64,000 nucleotides of DNA from Armatimonadota bacterium (lineage in GTDB: Bacteria > Sysuimicrobiota > Sysuimicrobiia > Sysuimicrobiales > Humicultoraceae): contig JAVKHP010000001.1 in NCBI GenBank assembly GCA_031459855.1, positions 2,137,906 through 2,201,905 of the forward strand, in the 5' to 3' direction. The translations under genes and the position numbers were made by a program. The notes under the pieces were generated by a model. The model worked only from the letters and a program-made list of their open reading frames with translations. It did no database searches and had not been told where the DNA came from. This document shows positions 37,162-45,782 of this stretch, piece after piece (within the stretch, counting starts at the first letter, position 1; every line of letters starts with the position of its first letter).

Positions 37162-38961
37162 CTACGCGTGCCCGCCATGCCCGTGGGCCGGCGCGGCGAC
37201 CGCCGCGGCCGGCGTGGTCTGGGGGATGAAGTCCTCGGGGGCGCCGGGCACGCTGTAGTCGTACGCCCACCGGTGCACCTCGGGCTCGACGGCGCCCCAG
37301 TTGCCGTGGGGTGGGGGCGACGGTGCCTGCCACTCCAGGGTCGTGGCCCGCCACGGGTTGCGCTCGGCCCGCGGACCCCAGAACAGGCTGTAGACGAAGT
37401 TGGCGATGAACAGCAGCTGTGCCAGGCCCAGCCCGAACGCGGCGATGGAGATGGCGGTGTTCAGGGGCTGGACGTCCCGCAGGCGCTCGAACAGCTGGTA
37501 CGCGTAGTAGCGGCGGGTGACGCCCGCGAAGCCCAGGAAGTGCATGGGGAAGAACGTGGCGTAGATGCCGATGAACGTCAGCCAGAAGTGCAGGCGGCCC
37601 AACCGCTCGTTCAGCATCCGGCCGAACATCTTGGGGAACCAGTGGTAGACGCCTGCGAAGACGCCGAACATGGCGGCGCTGGCCATCACGAAGTGGAAGT
37701 GCGCCACCACGAAGTAGGTGTCGTGCATCTGGATGTCCACCGGCGGCTGGGCCAGGAAGACCCCGGTGAGCCCGCCCGTGACGAACAGCGAGACGAAGCC
37801 GATGGCGAAGAGCATGGCCGGGGTGAACCGGATGCGGGCCCGCCACAGCGTCGCCAGCCAGTTGAACGTCTTCACGGCCGAGGGCACGGCGATGGCCAGG
37901 GTGGTGGTCATGAAGGCCATGCCGACCAGCGGGTGCATGCCGCTGGTGTACATGTGGTGGCCCCAGACCAGGAACGAGAGGATGCCGATCGCCGCCATGG
38001 ACCCCACCATGAAGGGGTAGCCGAAGATGGGCTTGCGGCTGTTGGCTGCCAGGATGTCCGAGACCATGCCCATCGGCGGCAGGATGAGCACGTAGACCTC
38101 GGGATGCCCCAGGAACCAGAACAGGTGCTGCCAGAGGATGGGGTTCCCGCCGGTGTGCGACAGCAGCTGCCCGCCCACCACCACCTCGGGCACGAAGAAG
38201 CTGGTCCCGGCCAGCCGGTCGAACAGCAGCATGATCACCGCCGCGGTCAGCACCGGGAACGACAGCAGCATGAGCAGCGCCGTGATGAACATGGCCCAGA
38301 TCGTCAGCGGCAGGCGCAGCATGGACATGCCCCGCGCCCGCAGCTGGAGCACCGTGGTGATGTAGTTCAAGCCGCCGAACAGGAACGCCAGGATCAACAC
38401 CACCAGGCTCAGCAGCCACAGCGTCTGCCCCAGGCCCGACCCCGGCGCGGCCTGCGCGACGGCCGACAGCGGCGGGTAGGCGGTCCAGCCGCTGCTCGGC
38501 GCGCCACCGGTCACGACGAACGCCGCCAGCAGCAGGACCACGGCCGGCGGGTACAGCCAGTACGAGAGGGCGTTCATGAAGGGGAACGCCATGTCCCGGG
38601 CGCCGATCTGCAGCGGGATCAGGAAGTTGCCAAATCCCCCCGACAGCGCCGTGGTCAGCACGAAGAAGATCATGATGGTGCCGTGCATGGTGACCAGCGC
38701 CAGGTAGAAGTCGGGCTTCAGCACCCCGTTCTGGAAGCCCCCGGGCATGAGGGCCTGCAGCTCCGGCCAGCGCCACCCGGGGAACCCCAGCTGCAGCCGG
38801 ATCAGCATGGCCAGCACCCCGCCGATCAGCGCCATCACCATCGACGTCAGCAGGTACTGGATGCCGATGATCTTGTGGTCGAGGCTGAAGATGTACTTGC
38901 GGAAGAAGCCCAGCTCGTGCTCGACGTGCTCGGTGGTGGCCGCGGCGTGCGAAGTACTCAT
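37162..38961 (-). CDS. ctaD: Cytochrome c oxidase subunit I (A-type heme-copper oxidase)
   Basis: 599-aa, twelve-helix catalytic subunit with heme a and the heme a3-CuB centre. TMHGTIMIFF (heme ligand), GHPEVYVLILPPMG (CuB His, cross-linked His-Tyr and the Glu of A1-type oxidases), WGHHMYTSG (CuB His pair) and VVAHFHFVMASAAMFG (heme ligands) are all intact. The C terminus has a His-rich end (HGHGGH). It lies between subunit II and subunit III genes. Heme A would come from the CtaA-CtaB fusion. Confidence 0.96.
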   Translation of the reverse strand: MSTSHAAATTEHVEHELGFFRKYIFSLDHKIIGIQYLLTSMVMALIGGVLAMLIRLQLGFPGWRWPELQALMPGGFQNGVLKPDFYLALVTMHGTIMIFFVLTTALSGGFGNFLIPLQIGARDMAFPFMNALSYWLYPPAVVLLLAAFVVTGGAPSSGWTAYPPLSAVAQAAPGSGLGQTLWLLSLVVLILAFLFGGLNYITTVLQLRARGMSMLRLPLTIWAMFITALLMLLSFPVLTAAVIMLLFDRLAGTSFFVPEVVVGGQLLSHTGGNPILWQHLFWFLGHPEVYVLILPPMGMVSDILAANSRKPIFGYPFMVGSMAAIGILSFLVWGHHMYTSGMHPLVGMAFMTTTLAIAVPSAVKTFNWLATLWRARIRFTPAMLFAIGFVSLFVTGGLTGVFLAQPPVDIQMHDTYFVVAHFHFVMASAAMFGVFAGVYHWFPKMFGRMLNERLGRLHFWLTFIGIYATFFPMHFLGFAGVTRRYYAYQLFERLRDVQPLNTAISIAAFGLGLAQLLFIANFVYSLFWGPRAERNPWRATTLEWQAPSPPPHGNWGAVEPEVHRWAYDYSVPGAPEDFIPQTTPAAAVAAPAHGHGGHA

Positions 38962-38992
38962 CGGTTCCGACTCCTCACGCGAGGGATGGGCG

Positions 38993-39832
38993 CTACCGCG
39001 CCGGGGGCAGGGCCGGTTTCTGCTGGCCCAGCCACGCCTGGAACGCGTCAGGGCCCTCGACGATCACCCTGCCGCGCATCACGTAGTGGCCGACGCCGCA
39101 CAGCTCGGCGCAGGCGATCTCGTAGACGCCGGTCTTCGTGGGGACGAACCAGGTCTCCACGGTCATGCCGGGCACCGCGTCCTGTTTGACCCGGAACTCG
39201 GCGACGAAGAAGCTGTGGATCACGTCGCGGGCCCGTACCCGCACCCGCACCGGGCGGTCCACCACCAGGTGGAGGTCGCGGGTGACGAGGTCGTCGGCCG
39301 CGGCCGGGTCGGCGGGGTCGAGCCCCCAGGGGTTCCGCCGCGGGTCGATGAGCTTCGGGTCCGTCCGCCCGAACCGCCCGTCGGGGCCCGGGTAGCGGAA
39401 CTGCCAGGCGAACTGCTCGCCGCGGACTTCGACCACCATGGCGTCGGAGGGGGGCGCGCGGTGGATCTTCGACCAGACCACGCCGCTCATCGAGACCATC
39501 ACGGCCAGCCCCACGGCCGGCACGAGGGTGTAGGTGAGCTCCAGCCGCCGGTGCTCGTGCCAGTGCGCGGCCCGCTCGTCACCCCGGGCGCCGTGCCGCC
39601 ACACCAGGTACCCCAGGAACGCGTGGACCAGGACGAAGATGGCGCCGGTGATCCACAGCGTGCTGTAGAAGAGGCGGTCGATCAGCACGCCGTGCGCCGA
39701 CGCAACCGGCGGCAGCCACCAGCGACCACGGGCGTAGAGCGTGAACGCCACGCCGAGGGCCACGGTGGCGAAGATCAGCGCCGCGACCTTGGCCGCCGTG
39801 CGGCGCTCGTCCGCGTGGGTGGGGATGGGCAT
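38993..39832 (-). CDS. ctaC: Cytochrome c oxidase subunit II
   Basis: 279-aa subunit with N-terminal membrane helices and a CuA cupredoxin domain. VIHSFFVAEF, CAELCGVGH and the following YVM give the His, two Cys, His and Met ligands. No fused cytochrome c domain follows, unlike caa3 enzymes, so a separate electron donor is needed and none is encoded nearby. ATG 39832 is preferred over a TTG three codons upstream. First gene of the oxidase operon. Confidence 0.93.
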   Translation of the reverse strand: MPIPTHADERRTAAKVAALIFATVALGVAFTLYARGRWWLPPVASAHGVLIDRLFYSTLWITGAIFVLVHAFLGYLVWRHGARGDERAAHWHEHRRLELTYTLVPAVGLAVMVSMSGVVWSKIHRAPPSDAMVVEVRGEQFAWQFRYPGPDGRFGRTDPKLIDPRRNPWGLDPADPAAADDLVTRDLHLVVDRPVRVRVRARDVIHSFFVAEFRVKQDAVPGMTVETWFVPTKTGVYEIACAELCGVGHYVMRGRVIVEGPDAFQAWLGQQKPALPPAR

Positions 39833-39871
39833 GCGTGCCAACCTCGGTCAGCGGTCTGGGGTCGTGCGACA

Positions 39872-39900
39872 AGTGTACCAATTGGCGCCGCGGATGCCAA
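39872..39900 (-). promoter_or_regulatory. Promoter of the cytochrome oxidase operon
   Basis: Minus strand TTGGCA (39900-39895), exactly 17 bp, TACACT (39877-39872), with TG-N before the -10 (extended -10). The expected transcription start is about 35 bp before subunit II. The rest of the 39833-40125 gap holds no clear gene. Confidence 0.65.
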
Positions 39901-40125
39901 ACTCCTGCGGTCAGGCGCCGCCGCGCGTGCCGGTGGGCCGCCGCGGGCCGGGATCGGCTCGACGCTCCCAGGCCAGCCCGGTGTCGCCACGGCGCGGTGG
40001 CGGGCGGAGCCTGGCGGGGTCGGGCCGTCCGGGCACCGGCAGCAGGGCGCCGTCCGCCGCGCACGAAAAGAGTCCCCCAGAAGGCGCTGGTCGCTTCGGG
40101 CGCACCGCGGCGCCGGAGAGTACCG

Positions 40126-41022
40126 GTGGATGCACTCCATCACCTGAAGACGTTCTTCGAGGGCGAGGACGAGGTGGCTGCGGTCTACGTCTACGGCCGC
40201 TATCCACCCGGGCCCAGTTTTCCCGACACCGACATCGAGCTGGCGCTGCTCTTCCCCGACGACGCCGACGAGGACGACGTGCGCGGGTACCTGGAGCGGC
40301 TCTCGGAGCAGAACCCGCTGGGCCCGCTCCCGGGCATCCTGATGCCGGCTGCCCTCAACACCCACATCCTGCCCGTGATCTACGAGGTGTTGACCGCCGG
40401 CGAGCTGCTGGTGGACAACGATCCCGCCACGCGCGAGGCGTTCGCGGCGCGCACCCGGGCCCGCCTGGAGGCGGAACGGCCGCAGCTGTTGCAGGACGCC
40501 CGCATCGCCATCCTGCAGGCCCGGTCGCTGGGGCTCGCCCAGCCCGCCCGGGCCGAGGCCCTGCTGCCCCAGCCGCCGAAGTCCCTCGACCCGATGCGCA
40601 TCGGCTGGCGGTTGGGCCGCCTGCTGGCGTCGTCCAGCATGCTCGAGACGCTGACGCGCGACGCCGAGGCCGCCGGCCGCGACGCCGACCGGCTGGCGCA
40701 GGTGCTCGGGTGGTTCAGCAACGGGGCGGGCGCGGCCACCGGCATCGCCAAGGCGATGCTCAGCATCTTCGACCTGGAACGGCCGCCGCGGCGCTGGCAG
40801 GTCTTCCTGCCGCTGGCCGACCAGGCGCTGGTGCCCATGGACCTGGCCCTGGAACTGGCGTCGATGGTGGAAGTGCGCTGGCAGGTGCTGACGTCCACCG
40901 GCCTGCTCTCGGCCGAGCGGCTGACCGCGCGCGTCCGCGGCTTCCTGCCCGCCATGGTGGCGTTCGCCCGGCAGGCTGCGTGGTTCTGCGAGGTCCCCGG
41001 GGGCGACGCGCACGTCCACTGA
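40126..41022 (+). CDS. MNT-type nucleotidyltransferase-like protein with C-terminal helical (HEPN-like) region
   Basis: 298 aa. The N terminus (VAAVYVYGRYPPGPSFPDTDIELALLF) has the shape of minimal nucleotidyltransferases: GS/GR-x-GxxxSDxDL followed by hydrophobics. DTDIE would supply two carboxylates. ELLVDNDPATREAF resembles MntA proteins. Residues about 150-298 are helical and could be a fused HEPN/HepT-like partner, but the RxxxxxH nuclease motif is not evident. Start GTG 40126 follows GGAGAG. Possible roles include a fused MNT-HEPN toxin-antitoxin or a nucleotide-transfer regulator; uncertain. Confidence 0.55.
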   Translation: MDALHHLKTFFEGEDEVAAVYVYGRYPPGPSFPDTDIELALLFPDDADEDDVRGYLERLSEQNPLGPLPGILMPAALNTHILPVIYEVLTAGELLVDNDPATREAFAARTRARLEAERPQLLQDARIAILQARSLGLAQPARAEALLPQPPKSLDPMRIGWRLGRLLASSSMLETLTRDAEAAGRDADRLAQVLGWFSNGAGAATGIAKAMLSIFDLERPPRRWQVFLPLADQALVPMDLALELASMVEVRWQVLTSTGLLSAERLTARVRGFLPAMVAFARQAAWFCEVPGGDAHVH

Positions 41023-41155
41023 GGCGGGCCGGCACCCCGTGGGCCGGCGCCCAAGGAACCGGCCGGGGGCAACGCGAACACCACCTGCGGCGCGCGCAGC
41101 GCGCAGCACGCGCCGGCGCGCGGGGCGCGCCGGCGTCCGGGCGCAGGAGGTCTGT

Positions 41156-41434
41156 GTGACGGACCCGGTACGGATCGAGATCCAGCCCACGCCGAACGTC
41201 AACGCCATGAAGTTCGTGCTGAACCGGCGGCTGACGGAAGGCCGCAGCCAGACCTTCCGCTCGCCCCAGGAGGCCGCGGGTCACCCGCTGGCAGCGCGGC
41301 TGCTGGCGATTCCCGGCGTGGTGCAGGTGTTCCTGCTGAACGACTTCCTGACGGTGACGCGCGACCCTTCGGCCGCGTGGGAGGAGATCGTCGACGCGGC
41401 GCAGGCCGCGATTCGCGACCACTTCGCCGGCTGA
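41156..41434 (+). CDS. Stand-alone Nfu N-terminal domain protein
   Basis: 92 aa matching the Scaffold protein Nfu/NifU N-terminal fold: VRIEIQPTPNVNAMKFVLNR, then LAARLLAIPGVVQVFLLNDFLTVTRD. The CxxC-bearing C-terminal Nfu domain that binds Fe-S clusters is absent. GTG 41156 has GGAGG 5-6 nt upstream. A helper role in Fe-S carrier interactions is plausible but unproven. Confidence 0.8.
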   Translation: MTDPVRIEIQPTPNVNAMKFVLNRRLTEGRSQTFRSPQEAAGHPLAARLLAIPGVVQVFLLNDFLTVTRDPSAAWEEIVDAAQAAIRDHFAG

Positions 41435-41479
41435 AGGCCGCGCGCCGGCCACCACGCCCACGGAGACGGAGGGATCGGT

Positions 41480-41983
41480 GTGACGGACAGGCCATTCGAG
41501 GTCATCGCCGAGATCGCCCTGCAGGGCCTGCCGACCAGCGGCGACATCGCCCGCGTCGGCGAGGAGGTCGAGCGCGCGCGGCAGGCCACGCCTGCCGTCG
41601 TGCGCGCTACGGTCGTGCCGCCGGCGCGGTTTCGCGACGGCACCTACTGCCTCGAGACGCGGTGCGCGGTGTGGGCGGCCGATGGCGCCGCCGCGGTGGC
41701 CGCGGTGGAGCGGCTGCTGCGCGGCGCCGGCCTGACGACCCGGACCGTGCACCTCTCCGGCCGCGCGCTCACCGCGGCCGACGTGCCCCCGCCGCCTGCA
41801 CAGCCCCAGACCACAACGGGCGGGTCGGGGAGCAGCCGCCCTGCGCCGGCGCGCCGGCGGGGCGCGCGCGCGGCGAACGCGGCGGGCAAAGCGGCGCCGG
41901 CAGCGCGCCGGCGCGGTGGGGCAGGAGCGTCGCGCGGGGCAGCGTCCAAGGGCAAAGCTTCCAGCAGCCGTCGGGGGCGGTAG
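41480..41983 (+). CDS. Unknown protein with small alpha-beta domain and basic Ala/Arg-rich tail
   Basis: 167 aa. Residues 1-95 show a beta-alpha-beta-beta-alpha-beta pattern (FEVIAEIAL, GDIARVGEEVERARQA, GTYCLETRCAVWA, AAVAAVERLLRGAG, RTVHLSGRAL), reminiscent of a ferredoxin-like fold. A Pro-rich hinge precedes about 55 residues of Ala, Arg, Gly, Lys and Ser, like histone H1-type nucleic-acid-binding tails. GTG 41480 follows GGAGGG. No family recognised. The gene follows the Nfu-domain gene by 45 bp. Confidence 0.6.
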   Translation: MTDRPFEVIAEIALQGLPTSGDIARVGEEVERARQATPAVVRATVVPPARFRDGTYCLETRCAVWAADGAAAVAAVERLLRGAGLTTRTVHLSGRALTAADVPPPPAQPQTTTGGSGSSRPAPARRRGARAANAAGKAAPAARRRGGAGASRGAASKGKASSSRRGR

Positions 41984-42137
41984 AGCACCTGGAACACGCT
42001 GGCGCGACGGTCAGCGTGGCCGCCGGAGGACGAGGCGGGCGATAGGAGACCTCGGGCATCGCCGGCAGACCACGGGACCACGGTGGGGCGACACCGCAGG
42101 GCGGCGTGTGAGTCTGTAGGCCCTGCCCAGCCACGCG

Positions 42138-43403
42138 TTAGCCGGTGCGCTCGCCCTCGGGGATCTCCGTAACGAGCCAGACCGGCGCCTCCAGCAGCCG
42201 TCGGATCTCCCCCAGGAACTGGGCGGCCTCGGCGCCGTCGGTGACCCGGTGGTCGGCGGAGAGCGTCGCGTGCATCACCGTGGCCACCTGCACGGTGCCG
42301 TCGCGCACCACCGGCGTCGGTGTCGCTGCGCCCACGGCCAGGATGGCGGCCTGCGGGGGATTGACGATGGCGGCGAACGCCTCCACGCCGTAGGGTCCCA
42401 GGTTGCTCACCGTGAAGGTGCCGCCGACGAGATCGTCGGGCCGGAGGTGGCCGGCCCGCGCCCGCTCGATGAGGGCCTTGCTCTCGTGGGCGATGACCCA
42501 CAGCGGCTTGCGGTCGACGTCGTGCAGGACCGGGGAGACGAGCCCCTCGGCGACCGGCACCGCGATGCTGATGTTGACGGCAGCCGGGTGGCGGATCACG
42601 TCGCCCGCAAACGACGCGTTGAGGTTGGGGTAGCGCCGCAGCGCCAGCGCCGCAGCCCGGACCACCAGGTCGTTGACGGTGACCTTCGCGGCCTCGGGCA
42701 GCCGGTCGTTGAGTTGCCGGCGCAGGTCCAGGGCGGCGTCCATGGCGATGGCCATGGTCACGTAGAAGTGCGGCACCTGCTGTTTGCTCTCGGTCATGCG
42801 GCGCGCGATGGTGGCACGCATGCGCGAGAGCGGCACCTCGCGCCCTGCAGCCGCCGGGGGCATCGCGGGCGCTGGTGTCGGTGCGGGGCGGGCGGCACGT
42901 GCCGCGATGGCGGCCTCGACGTCTTCTTTGGTGATGCGCCCTTCGGGGCCGCTGCCGCGGATCGTCTCGAGCGGGATGCCGTGCTCGGCCGCCAGCCGGC
43001 GCGCCAGGGGCGAGGCCCGTACCGCGCCGGCCGGCGGCGCGGCGGGGGGTGCGCTCGCCGGTGGGGGAGCGGCTGCCTGCGCAGTCGCCGCAGCGGCCGG
43101 CGCGCCGGTGCCCGCGGGGGTCTCTGGCGCCCGGGACGGCGGTGCCTCGGCAGCCGGCGCCGCCTCGCCGGGCCGCGTCAGGATGGCGATGGGCGCGCCG
43201 ACCGGTACCGCGCTCCCCGGCGCCACCAGCACACGGCTGAGGACGCCGTCCCACTCGGCCTCCAGCTCGACGTTGACCTTGTCGGTCTCGATCTCGGCGA
43301 TGGGCTCGCCCTTGCGCACCGGGTCGCCCGGCTGCTTCAGCCACCGGAGCACCTTGCCCTCGGTCATGGCGTCGCCCATCTTGGGCATGATGACCTCGGC
43401 CAT
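42138..43403 (-). CDS. 2-Oxoacid dehydrogenase E2 component (dihydrolipoamide acyltransferase)
   Basis: 421-aa E2. One lipoyl domain (lipoyl K42 in EIETDKVNVE), a Pro/Ala linker, a peripheral subunit-binding domain (SPLARRLAAEHGI, GRITKEDVEAAI) and the catalytic trimer domain with HRVTDG (H385, D389). Follows E1alpha and E1beta. Substrate could be pyruvate, branched 2-oxo acids or acetoin. ATG 43403 has AGGGGG 8 nt upstream. No E3 gene is in this operon. Confidence 0.92.
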   Translation of the reverse strand: MAEVIMPKMGDAMTEGKVLRWLKQPGDPVRKGEPIAEIETDKVNVELEAEWDGVLSRVLVAPGSAVPVGAPIAILTRPGEAAPAAEAPPSRAPETPAGTGAPAAAATAQAAAPPPASAPPAAPPAGAVRASPLARRLAAEHGIPLETIRGSGPEGRITKEDVEAAIAARAARPAPTPAPAMPPAAAGREVPLSRMRATIARRMTESKQQVPHFYVTMAIAMDAALDLRRQLNDRLPEAAKVTVNDLVVRAAALALRRYPNLNASFAGDVIRHPAAVNISIAVPVAEGLVSPVLHDVDRKPLWVIAHESKALIERARAGHLRPDDLVGGTFTVSNLGPYGVEAFAAIVNPPQAAILAVGAATPTPVVRDGTVQVATVMHATLSADHRVTDGAEAAQFLGEIRRLLEAPVWLVTEIPEGERTG

Positions 43404-43481
43404 CAACCGACCCCCTGACGCGCAGCGCTGTCGTCGGGAGCCCAGAGCCACACGCGGCAGCCCGTCGGTCGGTCTCCCATG

Positions 43482-44468
43482 CTACCGCCCCTCACGGTAG
43501 AGCACGCGGCGGGCCGCGGCCACGATGTCGGCCTCGTGGGGGATCGCCAGCAGCTCCAGCTCGCGGGCGTAGGGCATCGGCACGTCCGCGCCGGTGACGC
43601 GTTCCACCGGCGCGTCCAGCAGGTCGAACGCGCCCTCGTAGATCGTCGCCGCGATCTCGGCGGCGGCGCCAAAGGGCTTCCACTGTTCCTGCACCACCAC
43701 CGCGCGGTGCGTCTTCGCCACGGAGCGCACCAGCGTCTCGCCGTCCAGCGGCCGCAGCGAGCGCAGGTTGATCACCTCGGCGTCGATGCCCTCGTCGGCG
43801 AGCTGCCGCGCGGCCTCCAGCGCCACCAGGAGCATCCGGCTGTAGGCCACGATGGTGACGTCGCGCCCCGGCCGCGCCACCTCGGCCCGGCCGAACGGCA
43901 GCGCGCCGTCGCCGTCGGGGACGGGGCCCTTGGTGCCGTACAGCGCGGCGTTCTCCAGGAAGATCACCGGATCGCGGCCCCGCAGCGCCGTGCGCAGCAG
44001 GCCCCACGCGTCGGCCGGGGTCGCCGGCGCCACCACCCGCAGCCCGGGGACGTGGGCGTAGAACACCTCGACACTCTGGGAGTGCTGTGCCGACAGCTGG
44101 ACCCCCGCGCCGTTGGGTCCGCGGATCACCAGCGGCACGTCGACCTGCCCGCCCGAGAAGTAGCGCACCTTGGCCGCGTTGTTGACGATCTGGTCGAAGG
44201 CCAGCAGCGAGAAGTTCCAGGTCATCACCTCGACCACCGGCCGCAGGCCCAGCAGGGCCATGCCGATGGCGGCGCCCACGAACCCTTCCTCGGAGATCGG
44301 GGTGTCGATGACGCGCCGCGGCCCGAACCGTGCCAGCAGGTCCGCGGTGACCCGGAACGTCCCCTGGTAGAGCCCGATGTCCTCGCCGAGCAACAGCACC
44401 GTCGGATCGCGCTCCATCGCGTCGATGAGCGCGGCGCGGATGGCGTCGCGGTAGGTGAGCTCAGGCAT
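43482..44468 (-). CDS. 2-Oxoacid dehydrogenase E1 beta subunit
   Basis: 328-aa transketolase-fold subunit forming an alpha2beta2 E1 with the product at 44461. LLGEDIGLYQGTFRVTADL, DTPISEEGFVGAAIGMAL and QLSAQHSQSVEVFYAHVPGL are diagnostic. The start overlaps the E1alpha stop by 8 bp. The QHSQ motif is shared by pyruvate-, branched-chain- and acetoin-type E1 beta chains, so the substrate is not resolved. Confidence 0.92.
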   Translation of the reverse strand: MPELTYRDAIRAALIDAMERDPTVLLLGEDIGLYQGTFRVTADLLARFGPRRVIDTPISEEGFVGAAIGMALLGLRPVVEVMTWNFSLLAFDQIVNNAAKVRYFSGGQVDVPLVIRGPNGAGVQLSAQHSQSVEVFYAHVPGLRVVAPATPADAWGLLRTALRGRDPVIFLENAALYGTKGPVPDGDGALPFGRAEVARPGRDVTIVAYSRMLLVALEAARQLADEGIDAEVINLRSLRPLDGETLVRSVAKTHRAVVVQEQWKPFGAAAEIAATIYEGAFDLLDAPVERVTGADVPMPYARELELLAIPHEADIVAAARRVLYREGR

Positions 44469-45513
44469 CGGCGGGCGCGCCGTAGACGTGCGCCGTCAGC
44501 TCCTCGGGGCCGGGCGGCGGGCTCTCCTCGGCAAAGCGCACGGCCTCGGCCACGACCTGTTCGGCCTCCTCCTGGATGCGCGCGACGGTGGCGTCGTCCA
44601 GCACGCCGGCCTCGCGCAACCGGCGCTCCAGCAGCAGGATGGGATCACGACGGCGCTGCGCGTCGACCTCCTCCTTGGTGCGGTACGGCTGGAACAGGTC
44701 GGCGGCGCCGTGGCCGGCGAAGCGGTAGGTGAGGGCCTCCACCGCGTACGGGCGCCCGGTGGCCCGCACGTCGGCGATGACCCGGGCTGCGGTCTGTCGC
44801 ACCACGAAGAAGTCCATGCCGTCGATGCGCTCGCCGGGGATGGCGTACTGCGCGAAGCGCGCCGCCAGGTCGGTCACGGCCGACGAGCGCACGACCGACG
44901 TGCCCATGGCGTACTCGTTGTTCTCGACCACGAGGACCAGCGGGCACAGCCCCTCCTTCCCCCACAGCCCGGCCATGTTCAGGGCCTCGTGGAGGGCGCC
45001 GCTGTTCATGGCCCCATCGCCCAGGAAGCAGACGCACACACGGTCCTCCTGACGGTACCGCAGCGCGTAGGCGGCTCCCACGGCGAGCGGGACGTGGGCG
45101 CCCACGATGCCGTAGCCGCCGTAGAACCCCCGCGCCACGTCGAACAGGTGCATCGAGCCGCCCTTGCCGCGGGCGAGCCCCGTGACCTTCCCGAACAACT
45201 CCGCCATGACCGCCCCCGGGGACGCACCGCGGAACAGGGCGTGGGCGTGGTCGCGGTAGGCGGTGAAGAAGATGTCGGTCTCGCGCAGTTCGGCGAGGAA
45301 GCCGGCGGCCACCGCCTCCTGGCCGCTGTAGACGTGCAGGTAGCCACCGATCTTGCCGCGGCGGAACGCCCGTTCGGTCTCCTCCTCGAAGCGGCGAGCG
45401 ATGACCATCTGCCGGTACCAGGCGACCGCCGACGTCAGGTGCTCGGGCGACCGCCGGTCCGTCGCGAGCGCGGAGGTGGCGCTGTCGTCGGGCCGGCCCG
45501 TCCGGTTGGGCAT
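44461..45513 (-). CDS. 2-Oxoacid dehydrogenase E1 alpha subunit
   Basis: 350-aa thiamine diphosphate-binding subunit. GDGAMNSGALHEALNMAGL followed by VENNEYAMGT is the ThDP motif, and GKGGSMHLFDVARGFYGG with TYRFAGHGAADLFQPYR follow the E1 alpha pattern. ATG 45513 is chosen; GGGAGGG lies about 13 nt upstream and AGGAC closer. ATG 45534 and GTG 45567 remain possible. First gene of E1alpha-E1beta-E2. Confidence 0.92.
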   Translation of the reverse strand: MPNRTGRPDDSATSALATDRRSPEHLTSAVAWYRQMVIARRFEEETERAFRRGKIGGYLHVYSGQEAVAAGFLAELRETDIFFTAYRDHAHALFRGASPGAVMAELFGKVTGLARGKGGSMHLFDVARGFYGGYGIVGAHVPLAVGAAYALRYRQEDRVCVCFLGDGAMNSGALHEALNMAGLWGKEGLCPLVLVVENNEYAMGTSVVRSSAVTDLAARFAQYAIPGERIDGMDFFVVRQTAARVIADVRATGRPYAVEALTYRFAGHGAADLFQPYRTKEEVDAQRRRDPILLLERRLREAGVLDDATVARIQEEAEQVVAEAVRFAEESPPPGPEELTAHVYGAPADA

Positions 45514-45602
45514 GCCGTCCTGCTCCCTCCCCATGGCCTCGTGGGCGGAAGGATGAGCCGCGCGCACGCGCGGAGGTGCCGGCGCTGCGCGCGCACTTCA
45601 TT

Positions 45603-45611
45603 ACTATACCA
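45603..45611 (-). promoter_or_regulatory. Extended -10 promoter before the E1alpha gene
   Basis: Minus strand TGG-TATAGT is an extended -10 element in an otherwise GC-rich gap; no consensus -35 is found 17-18 bp upstream. The transcription start is expected about 80 nt before ATG 45513. Farther upstream, GTCCGCA-N5-TGCGGAC (45640-45658) and the palindrome GCACGGCGCCGTGC (45665-45678) may be regulatory. Confidence 0.5.
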
Positions 45612-45727
45612 GATCCGCGCAACCCGCCCTCCGAGGTCGGTCCGCACTGTCTGCGGACGGGGCGGCACGGCGCCGTGCGCGGCAGGCGCGGACGTGTCGC
45701 GCCGCGGTCGTCGGCGCACGAGGTGAT

Positions 45728-45756
45728 TTGCGTGCGGGCGGCGCTGCGGGTAGGCT
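45728..45756 (+). promoter_or_regulatory. Possible promoter of the deaminase gene
   Basis: TTGCGT (45728-45733), 17-bp spacer, TAGGCT (45751-45756). AAAGGAG before ATG 45783 is the ribosome site. Match to consensus is moderate. Confidence 0.4.
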
Positions 45757-45782
45757 AGAGGCAGCGCCAGAAAGGAGCCGGC

